Shown here: one piece after another, positions 21,170 through 33,120 of the stretch
Layout: every line of letters begins with the position of its first letter
Position numbering within the stretch: the first letter of the stretch is position 1
NCBI RefSeq assembly: GCF_000020685.1
Contig: NC_012526.1
Location: forward strand, 2,558,001 to 2,622,000
DNA from: Deinococcus deserti VCD115
GTDB taxonomy: Bacteria; Deinococcota; Deinococci; Deinococcales; Deinococcaceae
DNA length: 64,000 bases
Direction of reading: 5' to 3'
Notes under the pieces: model-generated
Database searches by the model: none
Told to the model about the DNA's origin: nothing
Seen by the model: the letters and a program-made list of their open reading frames with translations, nothing else
Translations under genes and position numbers: made by a program

Positions 21170-21495
21170 GCAGGTTTCCTCCCTGAGGTGTGCAGTCTCG
21201 TCATGCCTGCAGTTGGCTGACACAGTAGGCCGCGCACGCCTCTGACGCCTGATAGTTCCCTTGACCTTCCGGTAACGTGCCCAGGTCAGGGCGGCGCAGA
21301 TGAGCTTTGGCAGGCAACACACCAGGTAGACGCCGAATTCATCTGGCCAAGAGTTCGCGGCGCAGGGCCACCACAATGGCTACGTCATACCAGGCTGGCA
21401 TGATCAGCCGCAGAAAAAAGCCATGCCGGGACATCAGAGTCTGCCCGCTCCACGCCCGGGGCCAACAGGTTTCTTTGTCGCTACAGACGCGCAGG
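21170..21495. other. Intergenic region upstream of otsA
   Basis: These 326 bases between the DoxX-like gene's 3' end and the otsA upstream ORF hold no gene I can support. The otsA promoter should lie here; no clear -35/-10 pair is visible. Confidence 0.5.
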
Positions 21496-22530
21496 TCAGG
21501 GCGTCTGACTGTCAGCCGGGAGTGGTGACTTGCCCAGCAGCCCCCTGCTCCACAACACCTGTGTTGCTGGCCCAGGCATCCACATCAGGAGCACGACCAT
21601 CACGCCATAGAACGGCAGATGGTTGATCAGTTCGGTCGTGTCGAAGACCGTCAGAGTAAGGTTGAAAAACACCCATGCCAGCGCGCTGATCTCGCGCGTG
21701 AAAATGTTGAAGACCAGGAAAAGCCCAATCAGCAGCTCCGTGCCTCCTGCTCCGGCAAGAAACAGACTGTCTGGTAAGGGGATGCCCACCTGCGAAACAA
21801 AATTCAGGGGGTACTGCTGGATGAACGCTGTGGCCAGCGGCGCATTGGCCAGTTTTTCCGTTAAAGCCACCACGATCAGACTGAGGCCGGTTCCGATCCG
21901 CAGTGCATTGACCGCCTGATTCATCATTCCAGGAGAGGGCATGGACTTCGGCAGCAGGACACGGTCTACCGACACGGGGCCACGGCCTGCCAGAAAGAAG
22001 AAGGCCGCAATGCCCAGGTAATGCAGGTTCTCCAGCATGGGCTGGATGCCCAGCAATACCAGGCCTATAAGCCAGAGCGCCGCAAGGACCACAGCAGCGA
22101 TCCGCGTGAACAACCCGTAGAAGAGGGCGAGGGCAATGCTGATCTGAAGAAGGCCCAGCACGCTGGGAGGCAGATTGTTGTTAGGTGAGAACAGCTGAGT
22201 CTGCATGCCATTGATCAGCAAAGGAACAGCAACATGAACAGCGAGGAGGAGGGGAAGCAGGCCATACAGCATACTCAGCGGGCCCTCCTTGGCTCCGAAA
22301 GCAGCCGGCCCAGGCAGAAATCCCCGTCCTCCACGACGCGATTGCAGCCACGCGGCTCCCAGTGTGGTCAGGATCACCAGAGCTGTGACGATCAGCGGGA
22401 GGGGTTGAAGAAAAGACGCCCAGCTCGGCAGGTATGCTTTGGCATCCACAAACCATGACTTGTGGGCAGCTGCGGTAGAGACTACGGAGAGCATCACCAG
22501 GAAAAACATCAGGAACAGCCGGCTGATCAT
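21496..22530 (-). CDS. DoxX-like membrane protein
   Basis: A 344-residue polytopic membrane protein. An N-terminal signal-like helix (LFLMFFLVMLSVVSTAAA) is followed by about eight hydrophobic segments. The last half (ALRIGTGLSLIVVALTEKL, GGTELLIGLFLVFN, WVFFNLTLTVFDTTEL) resembles DoxX/DoxD-type proteins, whose roles include thiosulfate:quinone reductase subunits, but no partner enzyme is adjacent. The ATG at 22530 is preceded by AGGAGA; a GTG one codon upstream is also possible. Confidence 0.7.
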   Translation of the reverse strand: MISRLFLMFFLVMLSVVSTAAAHKSWFVDAKAYLPSWASFLQPLPLIVTALVILTTLGAAWLQSRRGGRGFLPGPAAFGAKEGPLSMLYGLLPLLLAVHVAVPLLINGMQTQLFSPNNNLPPSVLGLLQISIALALFYGLFTRIAAVVLAALWLIGLVLLGIQPMLENLHYLGIAAFFFLAGRGPVSVDRVLLPKSMPSPGMMNQAVNALRIGTGLSLIVVALTEKLANAPLATAFIQQYPLNFVSQVGIPLPDSLFLAGAGGTELLIGLFLVFNIFTREISALAWVFFNLTLTVFDTTELINHLPFYGVMVVLLMWMPGPATQVLWSRGLLGKSPLPADSQTP

Positions 22531-22868
22531 CACTTCTCTCCTGGGAAACAGCGCGCGATCGATATGGTCACAAAGAGCGTGTCAGGCTACGAGCTCTTAG
22601 GCCACTCCGACGGAAGGAACAGGCATGGACTGTGCGCTCTGTTGCACCTGCATAATTTCTTTGGAGAGCTACAGAGTGATATGCAGTGCACCCGTAATTG
22701 GATGACTGCCTGCATCAATGATTTAGATCTTTTTAAGATTCTGAGAAATCCCCAGTACTGCCGAGCTGTTCTGCCAAGGGGCGGCAAGCTGTCGGCTCAA
22801 AGCGGCGGCTCAAGCAAAGCTGCCCATAGCCCCTTGAAAGGAACCTTGAAGCTGACAGCGTCACAAGT

Positions 22869-22901
22869 GCCCGGCCCTTGCTGTCCTGATCAGGGCCGGG
22901 C
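22869..22901. terminator. Isolated GC-rich hairpin
   Basis: GCCCGGCCCT pairs perfectly with AGGGCCGGGC across a 13-nt loop. No recognised gene ends just before it on either strand, so it could be the 3' end of an unannotated transcript. Confidence 0.35.
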
Positions 22902-22948
22902 TCAGGGAAACCTGTGATGCCTTATATCTCAGCCAGGAGACCACGTCC

Positions 22949-23134
22949 ATGAAGGACATCAGGTGTACACGAGGCACCGGAACGACGCACTGCGATGTTC
23001 TTCTGGGTGAGACGGTTCAGATCGAAGACAACATCACCGGCTACAAGAGCGGTCTACGCGTCCGTCGTGCACTCGGCCTCCCCTTTCTGGGCTCACCCTG
23101 CAATGCCCGGTCCCGGGGTCCAGCGTATGCGTAG
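22949..23134 (+). CDS. Doubtful small ORF (61 residues)
   Basis: A 61-codon frame starting MKDIRCTRGTGTTHCD with AGGAGA 9 nt upstream. It contains three cysteines and has no recognised relatives. Base use at third positions is not clearly coding-like. Listed only because of its ribosome-binding site in an otherwise empty region. Confidence 0.2.
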   Translation: MKDIRCTRGTGTTHCDVLLGETVQIEDNITGYKSGLRVRRALGLPFLGSPCNARSRGPAYA

Positions 23135-23146
23135 AGGGCTGTCTCT

Positions 23147-23386
23147 TCAGTGCCGGGAGGCGCCTCTGGGCATACTCAGACCTAATCCGGTCAGGAAGCC
23201 GCCGATGGTCGTCAGGGCAGCCATCAGCAGGATCTGCTGATTGGGATTGGCGCCCTCATTGCTTTTGTTGGCATAGGCCACTGCATGCAGCTGATTGATA
23301 TCGATGACGTTCTTGCCCAGAAAGACCAGGCCCACGATAAGCACAATCAGGCCGATCAGCAGCAGCAGGCGGGACAGAACTCTCAT
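23147..23386 (-). CDS. Small two-helix membrane protein
   Basis: A 79-residue protein. Residues 5-25 (SRLLLLIGLIVLIVGLVFLG) form a strongly hydrophobic helix, a polar loop follows (residues 28-48, INQLHAVAYANKSNEGANPN), then a second helix (ILLMAALTTIGGFLTGLGLS) and a short basic tail. It looks like a two-pass inner-membrane protein of unknown function. The ATG has TACGAT exactly 6 nt upstream and no ribosome-binding site, which supports a real, leaderless gene. Confidence 0.72.
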   Translation of the reverse strand: MRVLSRLLLLIGLIVLIVGLVFLGKNVIDINQLHAVAYANKSNEGANPNQQILLMAALTTIGGFLTGLGLSMPRGASRH

Positions 23387-23392
23387 GCACGC

Positions 23393-23398
23393 ATCGTA
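23393..23398 (-). promoter_or_regulatory. -10 element of the small membrane gene
   Basis: TACGAT on the minus strand, 6 nt before the ATG at 23386. Confidence 0.5.
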
Positions 23399-23433
23399 AG
23401 CGCTGGTCGTTTGCCCGGGGGTTTATGGTTCCC

Positions 23434-24312
23434 TTACCAGCTCAGGCCACGGGTATAGGTCGGAATGCGGTACACCCCCGTGGTGGCGGTGACAGTCAGG
23501 TCGGTTCCCTGCGGCCCACCAAAGCACAGATTGCTCACGGTTTCCGGAACCAGCACCCGGCCCAGTTCCTGACCTTCTGGCGTCAGCACATGCACCCCGT
23601 CGCCGGCACTGCTCCAGATGCGGCCCTGCTCGTCAATACGCAGTCCGTCGGTCTTGCCGGGACTGACCGAGAACCACTCGCGCTCGTAGGTGGCGGCCTG
23701 ACCCTGAATGCGGTAGGCGTGTGTCTTGCCCTCTCCGGTGTCGGCCAGCAGCAGGCGTTCGGCGCCCACAAAAGCCAGCCCGTTGGGCTTGACCCGGTCG
23801 CGGATAGGAGCGCTGAGGGTGCCGTCCACGTCCAGGCGGTAGACGTAGTTGCCGGGCTGCTCCTTCTCGCCGCCGTAGCCTTCCTCGGGCTTATCGATGC
23901 CGTAGGTGGGGTCGGTAAACCACAGGCTGCCGTCGGGATGCAGCGCCACGTCGTTGGGACTGTTCAGCCGGCGACCCTCGAAGCGGTCGGCCAGGGTGGT
24001 CCAGGAACCGTCGTCTTCCTGGCGCACCAGGGCACGGAGTCCGTGGGAGCAGGCGATCAGGCGGCCCTGGGCGTCCAGGCAATGGCCGTTCTGATGGTGG
24101 CTGGGGGTCATTTCGCCGTGCAGTTCGCCGCTGTCGGTGTAGGCCCAGGTGCGGTTCTGGCGCACGTCGCTGAAAATCACGGCGCGGCGCGACGGCACAT
24201 AAGCAGGTCCCTCCGTCCAGGTGAAGCCGGTCGCCAGGCGGATCAGGCTGGCGTCCGGGGGAAACAGGGTCAGGAAGTCCGGGTGCACGGCACGCAACGT
24301 CATGCGCCTCAT
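23434..24312 (-). CDS. SMP-30/gluconolactonase family protein
   Basis: A six-bladed beta-propeller of the SMP-30/gluconolaconase/LRE-like family, whose members open sugar lactones using one divalent metal. Metal-site residues appear as Glu in TWTEGPAY, Asn in RLNSPNDVALHPDG, Asn in DRVKPNGLAF and Asp in GKTDGLRIDEQGR. From the ATG at 24312 it is 292 residues. Starts at 24354 and 24303 are also possible; codon use becomes typical from 24312 on. It is single and convergent with nothing; the divergent neighbour starts at 24444. Confidence 0.85.
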   Translation of the reverse strand: MRRMTLRAVHPDFLTLFPPDASLIRLATGFTWTEGPAYVPSRRAVIFSDVRQNRTWAYTDSGELHGEMTPSHHQNGHCLDAQGRLIACSHGLRALVRQEDDGSWTTLADRFEGRRLNSPNDVALHPDGSLWFTDPTYGIDKPEEGYGGEKEQPGNYVYRLDVDGTLSAPIRDRVKPNGLAFVGAERLLLADTGEGKTHAYRIQGQAATYEREWFSVSPGKTDGLRIDEQGRIWSSAGDGVHVLTPEGQELGRVLVPETVSNLCFGGPQGTDLTVTATTGVYRIPTYTRGLSW

Positions 24313-24443
24313 GCTGCCTGCTGCATGAACGGTGGGGGTGAGGGTTGTCTTCATGGCGGACCAGCGAGAACTAAACGTGCGAGGGGACACGCCTCACGAA
24401 TCCTCCGCTCTGGGTGGCTTACGGTGCGCCCAGGAGGTGCACC

Positions 24444-24734
24444 ATGCCGGAAGCCTGGTCCAAAAAGGATGAGCGGCAATACCAGCACATCAAGCAGAGC
24501 GAACTGGAGCGTGGAGAGTCCGAAGAGCGCGCCGAGGAGATCGCTGCACGCACTGTGAACAAACAGCGCCGCGAGGAAGGGCGCACGCCCAAGAAGCGCA
24601 CGCAGGGCACTGGCAACCCGAACGCCGCCCTGTCCGAGCTGACCCGGGACGAGCTGTACAACCGCGCCCGCGAGAAAGACCTGAGGGGCCGCGGACGTAT
24701 GACCAAGGACGAGCTGATCCGCGCCCTGTCCTGA
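24444..24734 (+). CDS. Small charged protein with Rho_N/SAP-like C-terminus
   Basis: A 96-residue, highly charged protein. Residues 1-45 are helical and rich in Glu/Arg/Lys (KKDERQYQHIKQSELERG), as in plasmid-stabilisation or YdaT-like proteins. The last 35 residues (LSELTRDELYNRAREKDLRG, MTKDELIRALS) match the Rho-termination-factor N-domain/SAP helix-extended-helix fold that binds nucleic acid. The ATG at 24444 follows AGGAGG with 6-nt spacing. A nucleic-acid role is inferred only. Confidence 0.78.
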   Translation: MPEAWSKKDERQYQHIKQSELERGESEERAEEIAARTVNKQRREEGRTPKKRTQGTGNPNAALSELTRDELYNRAREKDLRGRGRMTKDELIRALS

Positions 24735-24827
24735 GCCGCAGGACTGCTGACCCGCAACCCTGCGGGTTACGCTCCCAGATACACCCGTTATAGGGTGGCC
24801 GGTCACGTGCGCTGTGACGGTCAGCAG

Positions 24828-24833
24828 TATGCT
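24828..24833 (+). promoter_or_regulatory. -10 element of sucA
   Basis: TATGCT lies 10 nt before the sucA ATG at 24844, so the predicted mRNA leader is only about 3 nt. The inverted repeat GTCAC-N7-GTGAC (24802-24818) just upstream could be an operator. Confidence 0.45.
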
Positions 24834-24843
24834 GGGGGGCGTT

Positions 24844-27681
<2,838 letters not shown>

Positions 27682-27721
27682 GCTCCGCGCACCAGAGCGT
27701 TCCAGTCACAGAAGCAGAACC

Positions 27722-27763
27722 CAGCTGGTGAGACATGTGTCTCACCAGCTGTCTGCACTTTTT
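27722..27763 (+). terminator. Terminator between sucA and sucB
   Basis: A 14-bp perfect stem (CAGCTGGTGAGACA/TGTCTCACCAGCTG) has almost no loop, and a T5 run lies at 27759-27763. It begins 40 nt after the sucA stop. Confidence 0.8.
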
Positions 27764-27829
27764 GCCCGGCACACGGCGCAGACGGCAAAACCACTGGCCG
27801 TCCCTGCGTGAGTTGCGCCCTGCGCGGGG

Positions 27830-27835
27830 TATAAC
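27830..27835 (+). promoter_or_regulatory. -10 element of sucB
   Basis: TATAAC lies 10 nt before the sucB ATG at 27846, downstream of the sucA terminator. sucB therefore probably has its own promoter. Confidence 0.5.
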
Positions 27836-27845
27836 AGAAGGCGTT

Positions 27846-29150
<1,305 letters not shown>

Positions 29151-29167
29151 GCAGCACATCATGACAG

Positions 29168-29200
29168 GAGGCGGCCCCAACTCAATGGGGCCGCCTCTTT
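29168..29200 (+). terminator. Terminator of sucB
   Basis: GAGGCGGCCCC and GGGGCCGCCTC form an 11-bp stem with an 8-nt loop followed by TTT, 17 nt after the sucB stop. Confidence 0.8.
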
Positions 29201-29259
29201 CCTGTTCCAGGCTGTCACAGCTCACGTAGCGTGAGGGGCAGGAGCAGGCTGGACGCCCC

Positions 29260-29265
29260 TAAAAT
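29260..29265 (+). promoter_or_regulatory. -10 element of the MBL-hydrolase gene
   Basis: TAAAAT lies 6 nt before the GTG start at 29272. Confidence 0.55.
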
Positions 29266-29271
29266 GCCCCT

Positions 29272-30294
29272 GTGACGGCTCCCCTTTCCACCCCCGCTCC
29301 CCGGTTGACGCGGACGGTCACGTCCGGTGGAGCGCGAATATACACGCTGACGGTCCGGGCTTTCGAAGGCCTCAGCGTGAACGTGTTCGTGGTGGTGCGG
29401 GGCAGCCCGGCGCAGCCGGACTACGTGGCTCTGGTGGATACAGGCAGCGGTCTGAGCATCAGCACCGAAGGCCTGACGGGCCTGGCTGCCATCCGGGACA
29501 CCTGGGGTGAGGCCTGCTCCTGGCGGACCCTTGACCGTATCGTGGTCACTCACGCTCACCCCGACCATGCTGGAGGTCTGCCGTTCGTACGAACCCTGAC
29601 GGACGCGCCGGTTGCCGCCCACGTACGTGGCGTGCCGGTCCTGCAGGACCCGGAAGGCTACCGCGACAGCATGCGTCCGCGCCTGGAGGCTTACCGCACC
29701 TGGCTGGGGGTGCCAGCAGACAGCCCTTATGGTGTCCGGCTGGGGAACCGCACCCGCAACCTGATGCTGCCTTCGGGGGTGCCGGTCCATACGGCTCTGG
29801 AAGACGGCGATGTGCTGGACGGCATCTTTCAGGTGGTGTACACCCCGGGCCACGAAGGCAGCCAGATCTGCCTGCAACTTGATGACATGCTGCTCAGCGC
29901 CGATCATCTGCTGCCGCGCAACTCGCCACCGCTGCTTCCGGCCTGGGTGCATCCGGGCGGTGGCCTGCAGGCCTATCTGGAGTCGCTGGACAGGACCGAG
30001 GCGTTGACCGGTGTGCGTCTGGCCCTGGGGGGACATGACGAGCCCATGCCAGACTGGCGCGGCCGGATTCAGGCACTCCGGGAACGGTATGCCGAGAAGC
30101 TGCAGGCCGTCGTCAACGCGGCAGATACTCCCAGCAGCGTCCTGGAGCTCACTGAGCGCGTCAGCCGCATGAACACCCGGCAGGCCCTGCTGCTGCTGGA
30201 CCAGACCGGCGCTCTGGCGGAGTTCCTGGCGGCGGAGGGTCAGGTACAGGAAACGCGCGGAGAGGCCGGGGAAGCCCTGTTTCAGCGAACCTGA
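29272..30294 (+). CDS. MBL-fold hydrolase, LACTB2-like
   Basis: A 340-residue metallo-beta-lactamase-fold protein. Zinc ligands lie in THAHPDHAGGL (about residues 92-102), YTPGHEGSQ, the Asp of LLSADHLLP and LGGHDEPMPDW. The C-terminal 80 residues are helical (QALRERYAEKLQAVV) like the winged-helix tail of LACTB2-type hydrolases. The substrate is unknown; relatives include RNases and thioesterases. The start is a GTG with TAAAAT 6 nt upstream, so the mRNA is probably leaderless. The alpha/beta hydrolase gene begins 23 nt after the stop but has its own -10. Confidence 0.87.
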   Translation: MTAPLSTPAPRLTRTVTSGGARIYTLTVRAFEGLSVNVFVVVRGSPAQPDYVALVDTGSGLSISTEGLTGLAAIRDTWGEACSWRTLDRIVVTHAHPDHAGGLPFVRTLTDAPVAAHVRGVPVLQDPEGYRDSMRPRLEAYRTWLGVPADSPYGVRLGNRTRNLMLPSGVPVHTALEDGDVLDGIFQVVYTPGHEGSQICLQLDDMLLSADHLLPRNSPPLLPAWVHPGGGLQAYLESLDRTEALTGVRLALGGHDEPMPDWRGRIQALRERYAEKLQAVVNAADTPSSVLELTERVSRMNTRQALLLLDQTGALAEFLAAEGQVQETRGEAGEALFQRT

Positions 30295-30305
30295 AAGGGG
30301 GACGC

Positions 30306-30311
30306 TAGGCT
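30306..30311 (+). promoter_or_regulatory. -10 element of the alpha/beta hydrolase gene
   Basis: TAGGCT lies 6 nt before the GTG at 30318. Confidence 0.55.
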
Positions 30312-30317
30312 GCGTCC

Positions 30318-31106
30318 GTGACTTCTTTGCCTGAATACCTCCAGATCGGCGGCCAGCAACTGGAGTTCAGCTGGCACGGACCGCCGCCTTCGCAGGCGCC
30401 GACGCTGGTGTTTTTGCATGAAGGCCTGGGGAGTGTGAAGCTCTGGCGCGACTTTCCGCAGGCTTTGGCGCAGGCCACCGGCTGCGGGGCCCTGGTCTAC
30501 AGCCGGGCCGGGTATGGAAACAGCAGCGCTGTCCCGCTGCCACGCCCGGTCACCTACCTGCATCACGAGGCGCAGGAGGTTCTGCCTCAGGTGCTGGCAC
30601 AGTGTGAAGTGCGGGAGTTTGTGCTGGTGGGCCACTCGGACGGCGGCAGTATCGCCCTGATCTACGCAGGCAGCGTCGCCCACCCGGGCCTGCTTGGCGT
30701 CATCACCGAAGCGGCCCATGTTTTCGTGGAAGACGTCACCGTGCGCGGCGTGCAGGCAGCCCGCGAGGCTTACCTGTCGGGTGATCTGCGCGCCCGGCTG
30801 GCCCGGCATCATGCGCAGGTGGACGTTGCTTTCAGCGGCTGGAACGACACCTGGCTTTCTCCGAGCTTCCGCGACTGGAATCTGGAAAAATTTCTGCCGG
30901 GCATCCAGGTGCCTCTCCTGGTCCTGCAGGGGGAGGATGACGAGTACGGCACCCCAAAGCAGGTCCAGGCCATCGTGTCGCAGGTCTCCGGTCCGGCCGA
31001 GGGTCACCTGCTGCCCGGCTGCGGCCATACTCCGCACCGTGAGGCGCGCGAAGCCGTGCTCCATGCAATGACGGCATTTATGCAGCAACTCGTGCCGGGG
31101 TCTTGA
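30318..31106 (+). CDS. Alpha/beta-fold hydrolase
   Basis: A 262-residue alpha/beta hydrolase. The oxyanion region is FLHEGLGSVKLWRDFP, the nucleophile elbow is the Ser of VGHSDGGSIAL (about residue 105), the acid is Asp in LQGEDDEYGTP, and the His is in LPGCGHTPHREA. Such enzymes include esterases and C-C hydrolases, and the substrate cannot be predicted. The start is a GTG with TAGGCT 6 nt upstream, and no ribosome-binding site is present. Confidence 0.88.
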   Translation: MTSLPEYLQIGGQQLEFSWHGPPPSQAPTLVFLHEGLGSVKLWRDFPQALAQATGCGALVYSRAGYGNSSAVPLPRPVTYLHHEAQEVLPQVLAQCEVREFVLVGHSDGGSIALIYAGSVAHPGLLGVITEAAHVFVEDVTVRGVQAAREAYLSGDLRARLARHHAQVDVAFSGWNDTWLSPSFRDWNLEKFLPGIQVPLLVLQGEDDEYGTPKQVQAIVSQVSGPAEGHLLPGCGHTPHREAREAVLHAMTAFMQQLVPGS

Positions 31107-31145
31107 AGCACCCCAGCCGTCAGGGGTCAGAAAGATTGGTCGCTC

Positions 31146-31151
31146 TATGCT
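31146..31151 (+). promoter_or_regulatory. -10 element of the 22-residue-repeat gene
   Basis: TATGCT lies 7 nt before the ATG at 31159. The -10 itself contains an in-frame ATG (31147), which is therefore not the start. Confidence 0.55.
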
Positions 31152-31158
31152 GCGGCCC

Positions 31159-31635
31159 ATGAGCATCGGGCAGGAACAGGGCCTACACGGACGGCTGGGA
31201 ACCTTCACCGCCGGACACGACATAAGCGCCACCTGGGACGGCGAACGGCTCACAGGGAGACTGGGCAGTTTCACGGCCGGACATGACCTGGCGGTGTGGT
31301 TTGGGGACGGAGTGCTGGAGGGCCGGGTCGGCAGCTTCACCCAGGGCTTCGACCTGCGGGTCGGCCTGAGTGCCACACAGCTGCATCTGCACCTGGGCGG
31401 CTTTGTAGACGGCGTGGACGCCGAACTCAGCTTTGACACGGAGGGAGCCAGCGGGCGTTACGGGACCTTTACTGCCGGTCATGACGTCAGCCTGCGCCAC
31501 TTCGCCGGCGAGGTGCGCGGACGCATCGGCGGTTACACGCGGGGAGTGGACTTCCGCATGGACCTGGGCAATGTTCCCCTCCCGCTGGCTGTCGTGGTCG
31601 TGCTGGCCGCCTATCACGCCTGGCCAACCCTGTAA
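31159..31635 (+). CDS. Tandem 22-residue repeat protein, unrecognised
   Basis: A 158-residue protein made almost wholly of six repeats with an exact 22-residue period, starting at residues 11, 33, 55, 77, 99 and 121. The repeat core is G-[RH]-[LVYI]-G-[TSG]-[FY]-[TV]-x-G-x-D-[LIVFA], followed by alternating hydrophobic residues, for example GRLGSFTAGHDLAVWF. The fourth repeat has lost the leading GR. Two short beta strands per repeat fit a beta-solenoid or a closed beta structure. The last 20 residues (LPLAVVVVLAAYHAWP) could anchor it in a membrane. There is no signal peptide. I know of no named family with this pattern. Confidence 0.8.
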   Translation: MSIGQEQGLHGRLGTFTAGHDISATWDGERLTGRLGSFTAGHDLAVWFGDGVLEGRVGSFTQGFDLRVGLSATQLHLHLGGFVDGVDAELSFDTEGASGRYGTFTAGHDVSLRHFAGEVRGRIGGYTRGVDFRMDLGNVPLPLAVVVVLAAYHAWPTL

Positions 31636-31642
31636 GTCAAAG

Positions 31643-31673
31643 GGAACAGTCAGCAGTGGGCTGACTGTTCCTT
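31643..31673 (+). terminator. Terminator of the repeat-protein gene
   Basis: GGAACAGTCAGC and GCTGACTGTTCC form a 12-bp stem with a 5-nt loop, followed by TT, seven bases after the stop. Confidence 0.7.
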
Positions 31674-31713
31674 CGCTGGAGATGATCTGGCCCCATAGAG
31701 GCACCCTTTGCAC

Positions 31714-31980
31714 TCAGGCAATCAGCGCCCGGACAAGCACGACCAGGCCCAGCCCGATCAGCGCAATCAGGGCGCCCAGACTGACATTTCGGTCCCGCCC
31801 CCAGTTGGTGACGACCACCACCAGGGCGGCCACGGCCGGAACAGCCATCATGAACCACACGCCGAGATCGGCGCCGTCAGGAAGCAGCAGGCTCAGCAGC
31901 AGCACCGGCAATGCCAGCCAGAATGCCGCCGGGTATAACCAGGCGGGCAATACACGGGTTTCATGGTGTTCTGCGTTCAT
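31714..31980 (-). CDS. DUF1634-like membrane protein, TauE partner
   Basis: An 88-residue protein with three hydrophobic segments ([37 protein letters not shown] and [19 protein letters not shown]). Size, the VP-containing second helix and the [11 protein letters not shown] segment recall DUF1634, a family often found next to TauE/SafE exporters. The ATG overlaps the stop of the TauE gene (ATGA), so the two are translationally coupled. I suggest it is an accessory subunit or partner of that exporter; this is an inference from context. Confidence 0.7.
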   Translation of the reverse strand: MNAEHHETRVLPAWLYPAAFWLALPVLLLSLLLPDGADLGVWFMMAVPAVAALVVVVTNWGRDRNVSLGALIALIGLGLVVLVRALIA

Positions 31981-32738
31981 GCCTGCCCCCAATATTTGTA
32001 CAACAGCTGCGCGGCGGTAAAGACCAGCAGCACCGAGAAAAACAACTTGAGTTCCCGGTCTGGAATACGTTTCTGCAGTCCTGCGCCCGCACGTGCGCCG
32101 ATCAGGACCCCCAACGCGACCCCGCAGGCCAGCCGGGCGTCAAGCAGTCCCCCGGCCTGATAGATCAGGGCGTTGGCAACGGCGGTCAAACCCATGATGA
32201 ACGTGCTGGTGGCAATCGCCTGACGGATCGGCAGGCCGCCCAGCAGGTTCATGACCGGCACCTGCACGGTGCCGCCACCGATGCCCAGCAGGCCGCTCAT
32301 CACGCCGGCAAAGGTCATGGCGGGCGGCACCAGACGGCTGGGTTCGCGCTCGACTTCCACGCGCTTGAGACCGCGCACCAGGCTATAGGCGGAGTACAGC
32401 AGCAGCACGGCAAACACGGTAGCCACGGCCCGCGCCGGCAGCACCAGCCCCAGCACGCTGCCGATGGTGCCACCCACGATGGTGTAGGGGCTGAGCAGGT
32501 ACCCGGTTCTGGCCCGCACCAGGCCCTGCTGCAGGTAGGCCGCCGCACCCGACAGGCCCACCGCCAGCACGCTGAACTGGCTGATCGCCACAGCCTGCGC
32601 GATGGTGATGGGGTATCCCAGCTGCGGCAGAATAAATTCCAGTGCCGGCACGACCACCACGCCGCCACCCAGCCCCAGAATGGCTCCCAGCACGCCGGCC
32701 AGCAGGCCAATAGCCACCGTTGCCAGTGTCAGGATCAA
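31977..32738 (-). CDS. TauE/SafE family exporter
   Basis: A polytopic membrane protein of about 253 residues in the TauE/SafE family, which exports sulfite, sulfoacetate and related anions. Both halves carry the family's glycine-rich motif: [19 protein letters not shown] near the N-terminus and [19 protein letters not shown] in the middle. The best start is a TTG at 32738 preceded by AGGTGG; longer frames upstream only read the ggt fragment out of frame. The TTG overlaps the stop of the truncated ggt gene (TTTTGA), so translation probably couples to it. Confidence 0.85.
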   Translation of the reverse strand: MILTLATVAIGLLAGVLGAILGLGGGVVVVPALEFILPQLGYPITIAQAVAISQFSVLAVGLSGAAAYLQQGLVRARTGYLLSPYTIVGGTIGSVLGLVLPARAVATVFAVLLLYSAYSLVRGLKRVEVEREPSRLVPPAMTFAGVMSGLLGIGGGTVQVPVMNLLGGLPIRQAIATSTFIMGLTAVANALIYQAGGLLDARLACGVALGVLIGARAGAGLQKRIPDRELKLFFSVLLVFTAAQLLYKYWGQA

Positions 32739-33052
32739 AACGCCACCACCTGCCCGTCGGTCCGTGACCCGCTGCCACCGGTCAGGGCGTCCATGTTCAA
32801 CTGCGCCGGTGAGCGGCCCGAGCCGTTGAGACCGTGTACTTCGCCGCGGTCCCACACCAGGGCAAACAGGTCACCGCCGAGGCCGTTGCTGGTGGGCTCC
32901 ACCACGGTCAGGGCGGCGGTGGCGATGGCGGCGTCCACAGCATTGCCGCCCTCGCGGAGAATAAACAGCCCCGCCTGCGCAGCGAGCGGTTGACTGGTGG
33001 CGACCATGCCCTGACGGGCAAGGACCGGCTGGCGGGGGATTGAGGTCTGCAT
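32735..33052 (-). pseudogene. Truncated gamma-glutamyltransferase remnant
   Basis: The N-terminal 105 residues of a gamma-glutamyltransferase-family protein, against about 540 in a full enzyme. Conserved segments are [48 protein letters not shown] and [11 protein letters not shown]. The similarity then ends and a stop follows at GQVVAF. The catalytic Thr and the small subunit are missing, so it cannot be an active enzyme. TAGACT at 33065-33070 (minus) is a plausible -10, 12 nt before the ATG. Its 3' end overlaps the start of the TauE gene, as if a deletion joined a ggt promoter to tauE. Confidence 0.75.
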
Positions 33053-33120
33053 GTTGCTGCACGCAGTCTACGCACTGCCTGAGGACAGAAGGTGTTCCCG
33101 ATGAAGGCACGGCCAACCTG

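Larger units (their letters stand above)
22531..23146. other. AT-richer intergenic region
   Basis: About 600 bases without a convincing gene. The part near 22650-22760 is clearly more AT-rich than the surroundings. A 10-bp hairpin lies at 22869-22901. An open frame at 22949-23134 has AGGAGA 9 nt before its ATG but an unconvincing composition. Confidence 0.45.

Noticed and set aside
21092..21376. 94-codon minus-strand frame covering the otsA upstream region
   Set aside because: Its upstream part has no ribosome-binding site and an odd composition; only the short ORF from 21169 has a good start signal.
24802..24818. CRP-type site before sucA
   Set aside because: The repeat reads GTCAC-N7-GTGAC, the opposite arm order from the TGTGA-N6-TCACA consensus; kept only as a possible operator.
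31147..31158. Earlier in-frame ATG of the 22-residue-repeat gene
   Set aside because: This ATG is part of the TATGCT -10 element, so it would lie upstream of the transcript start.
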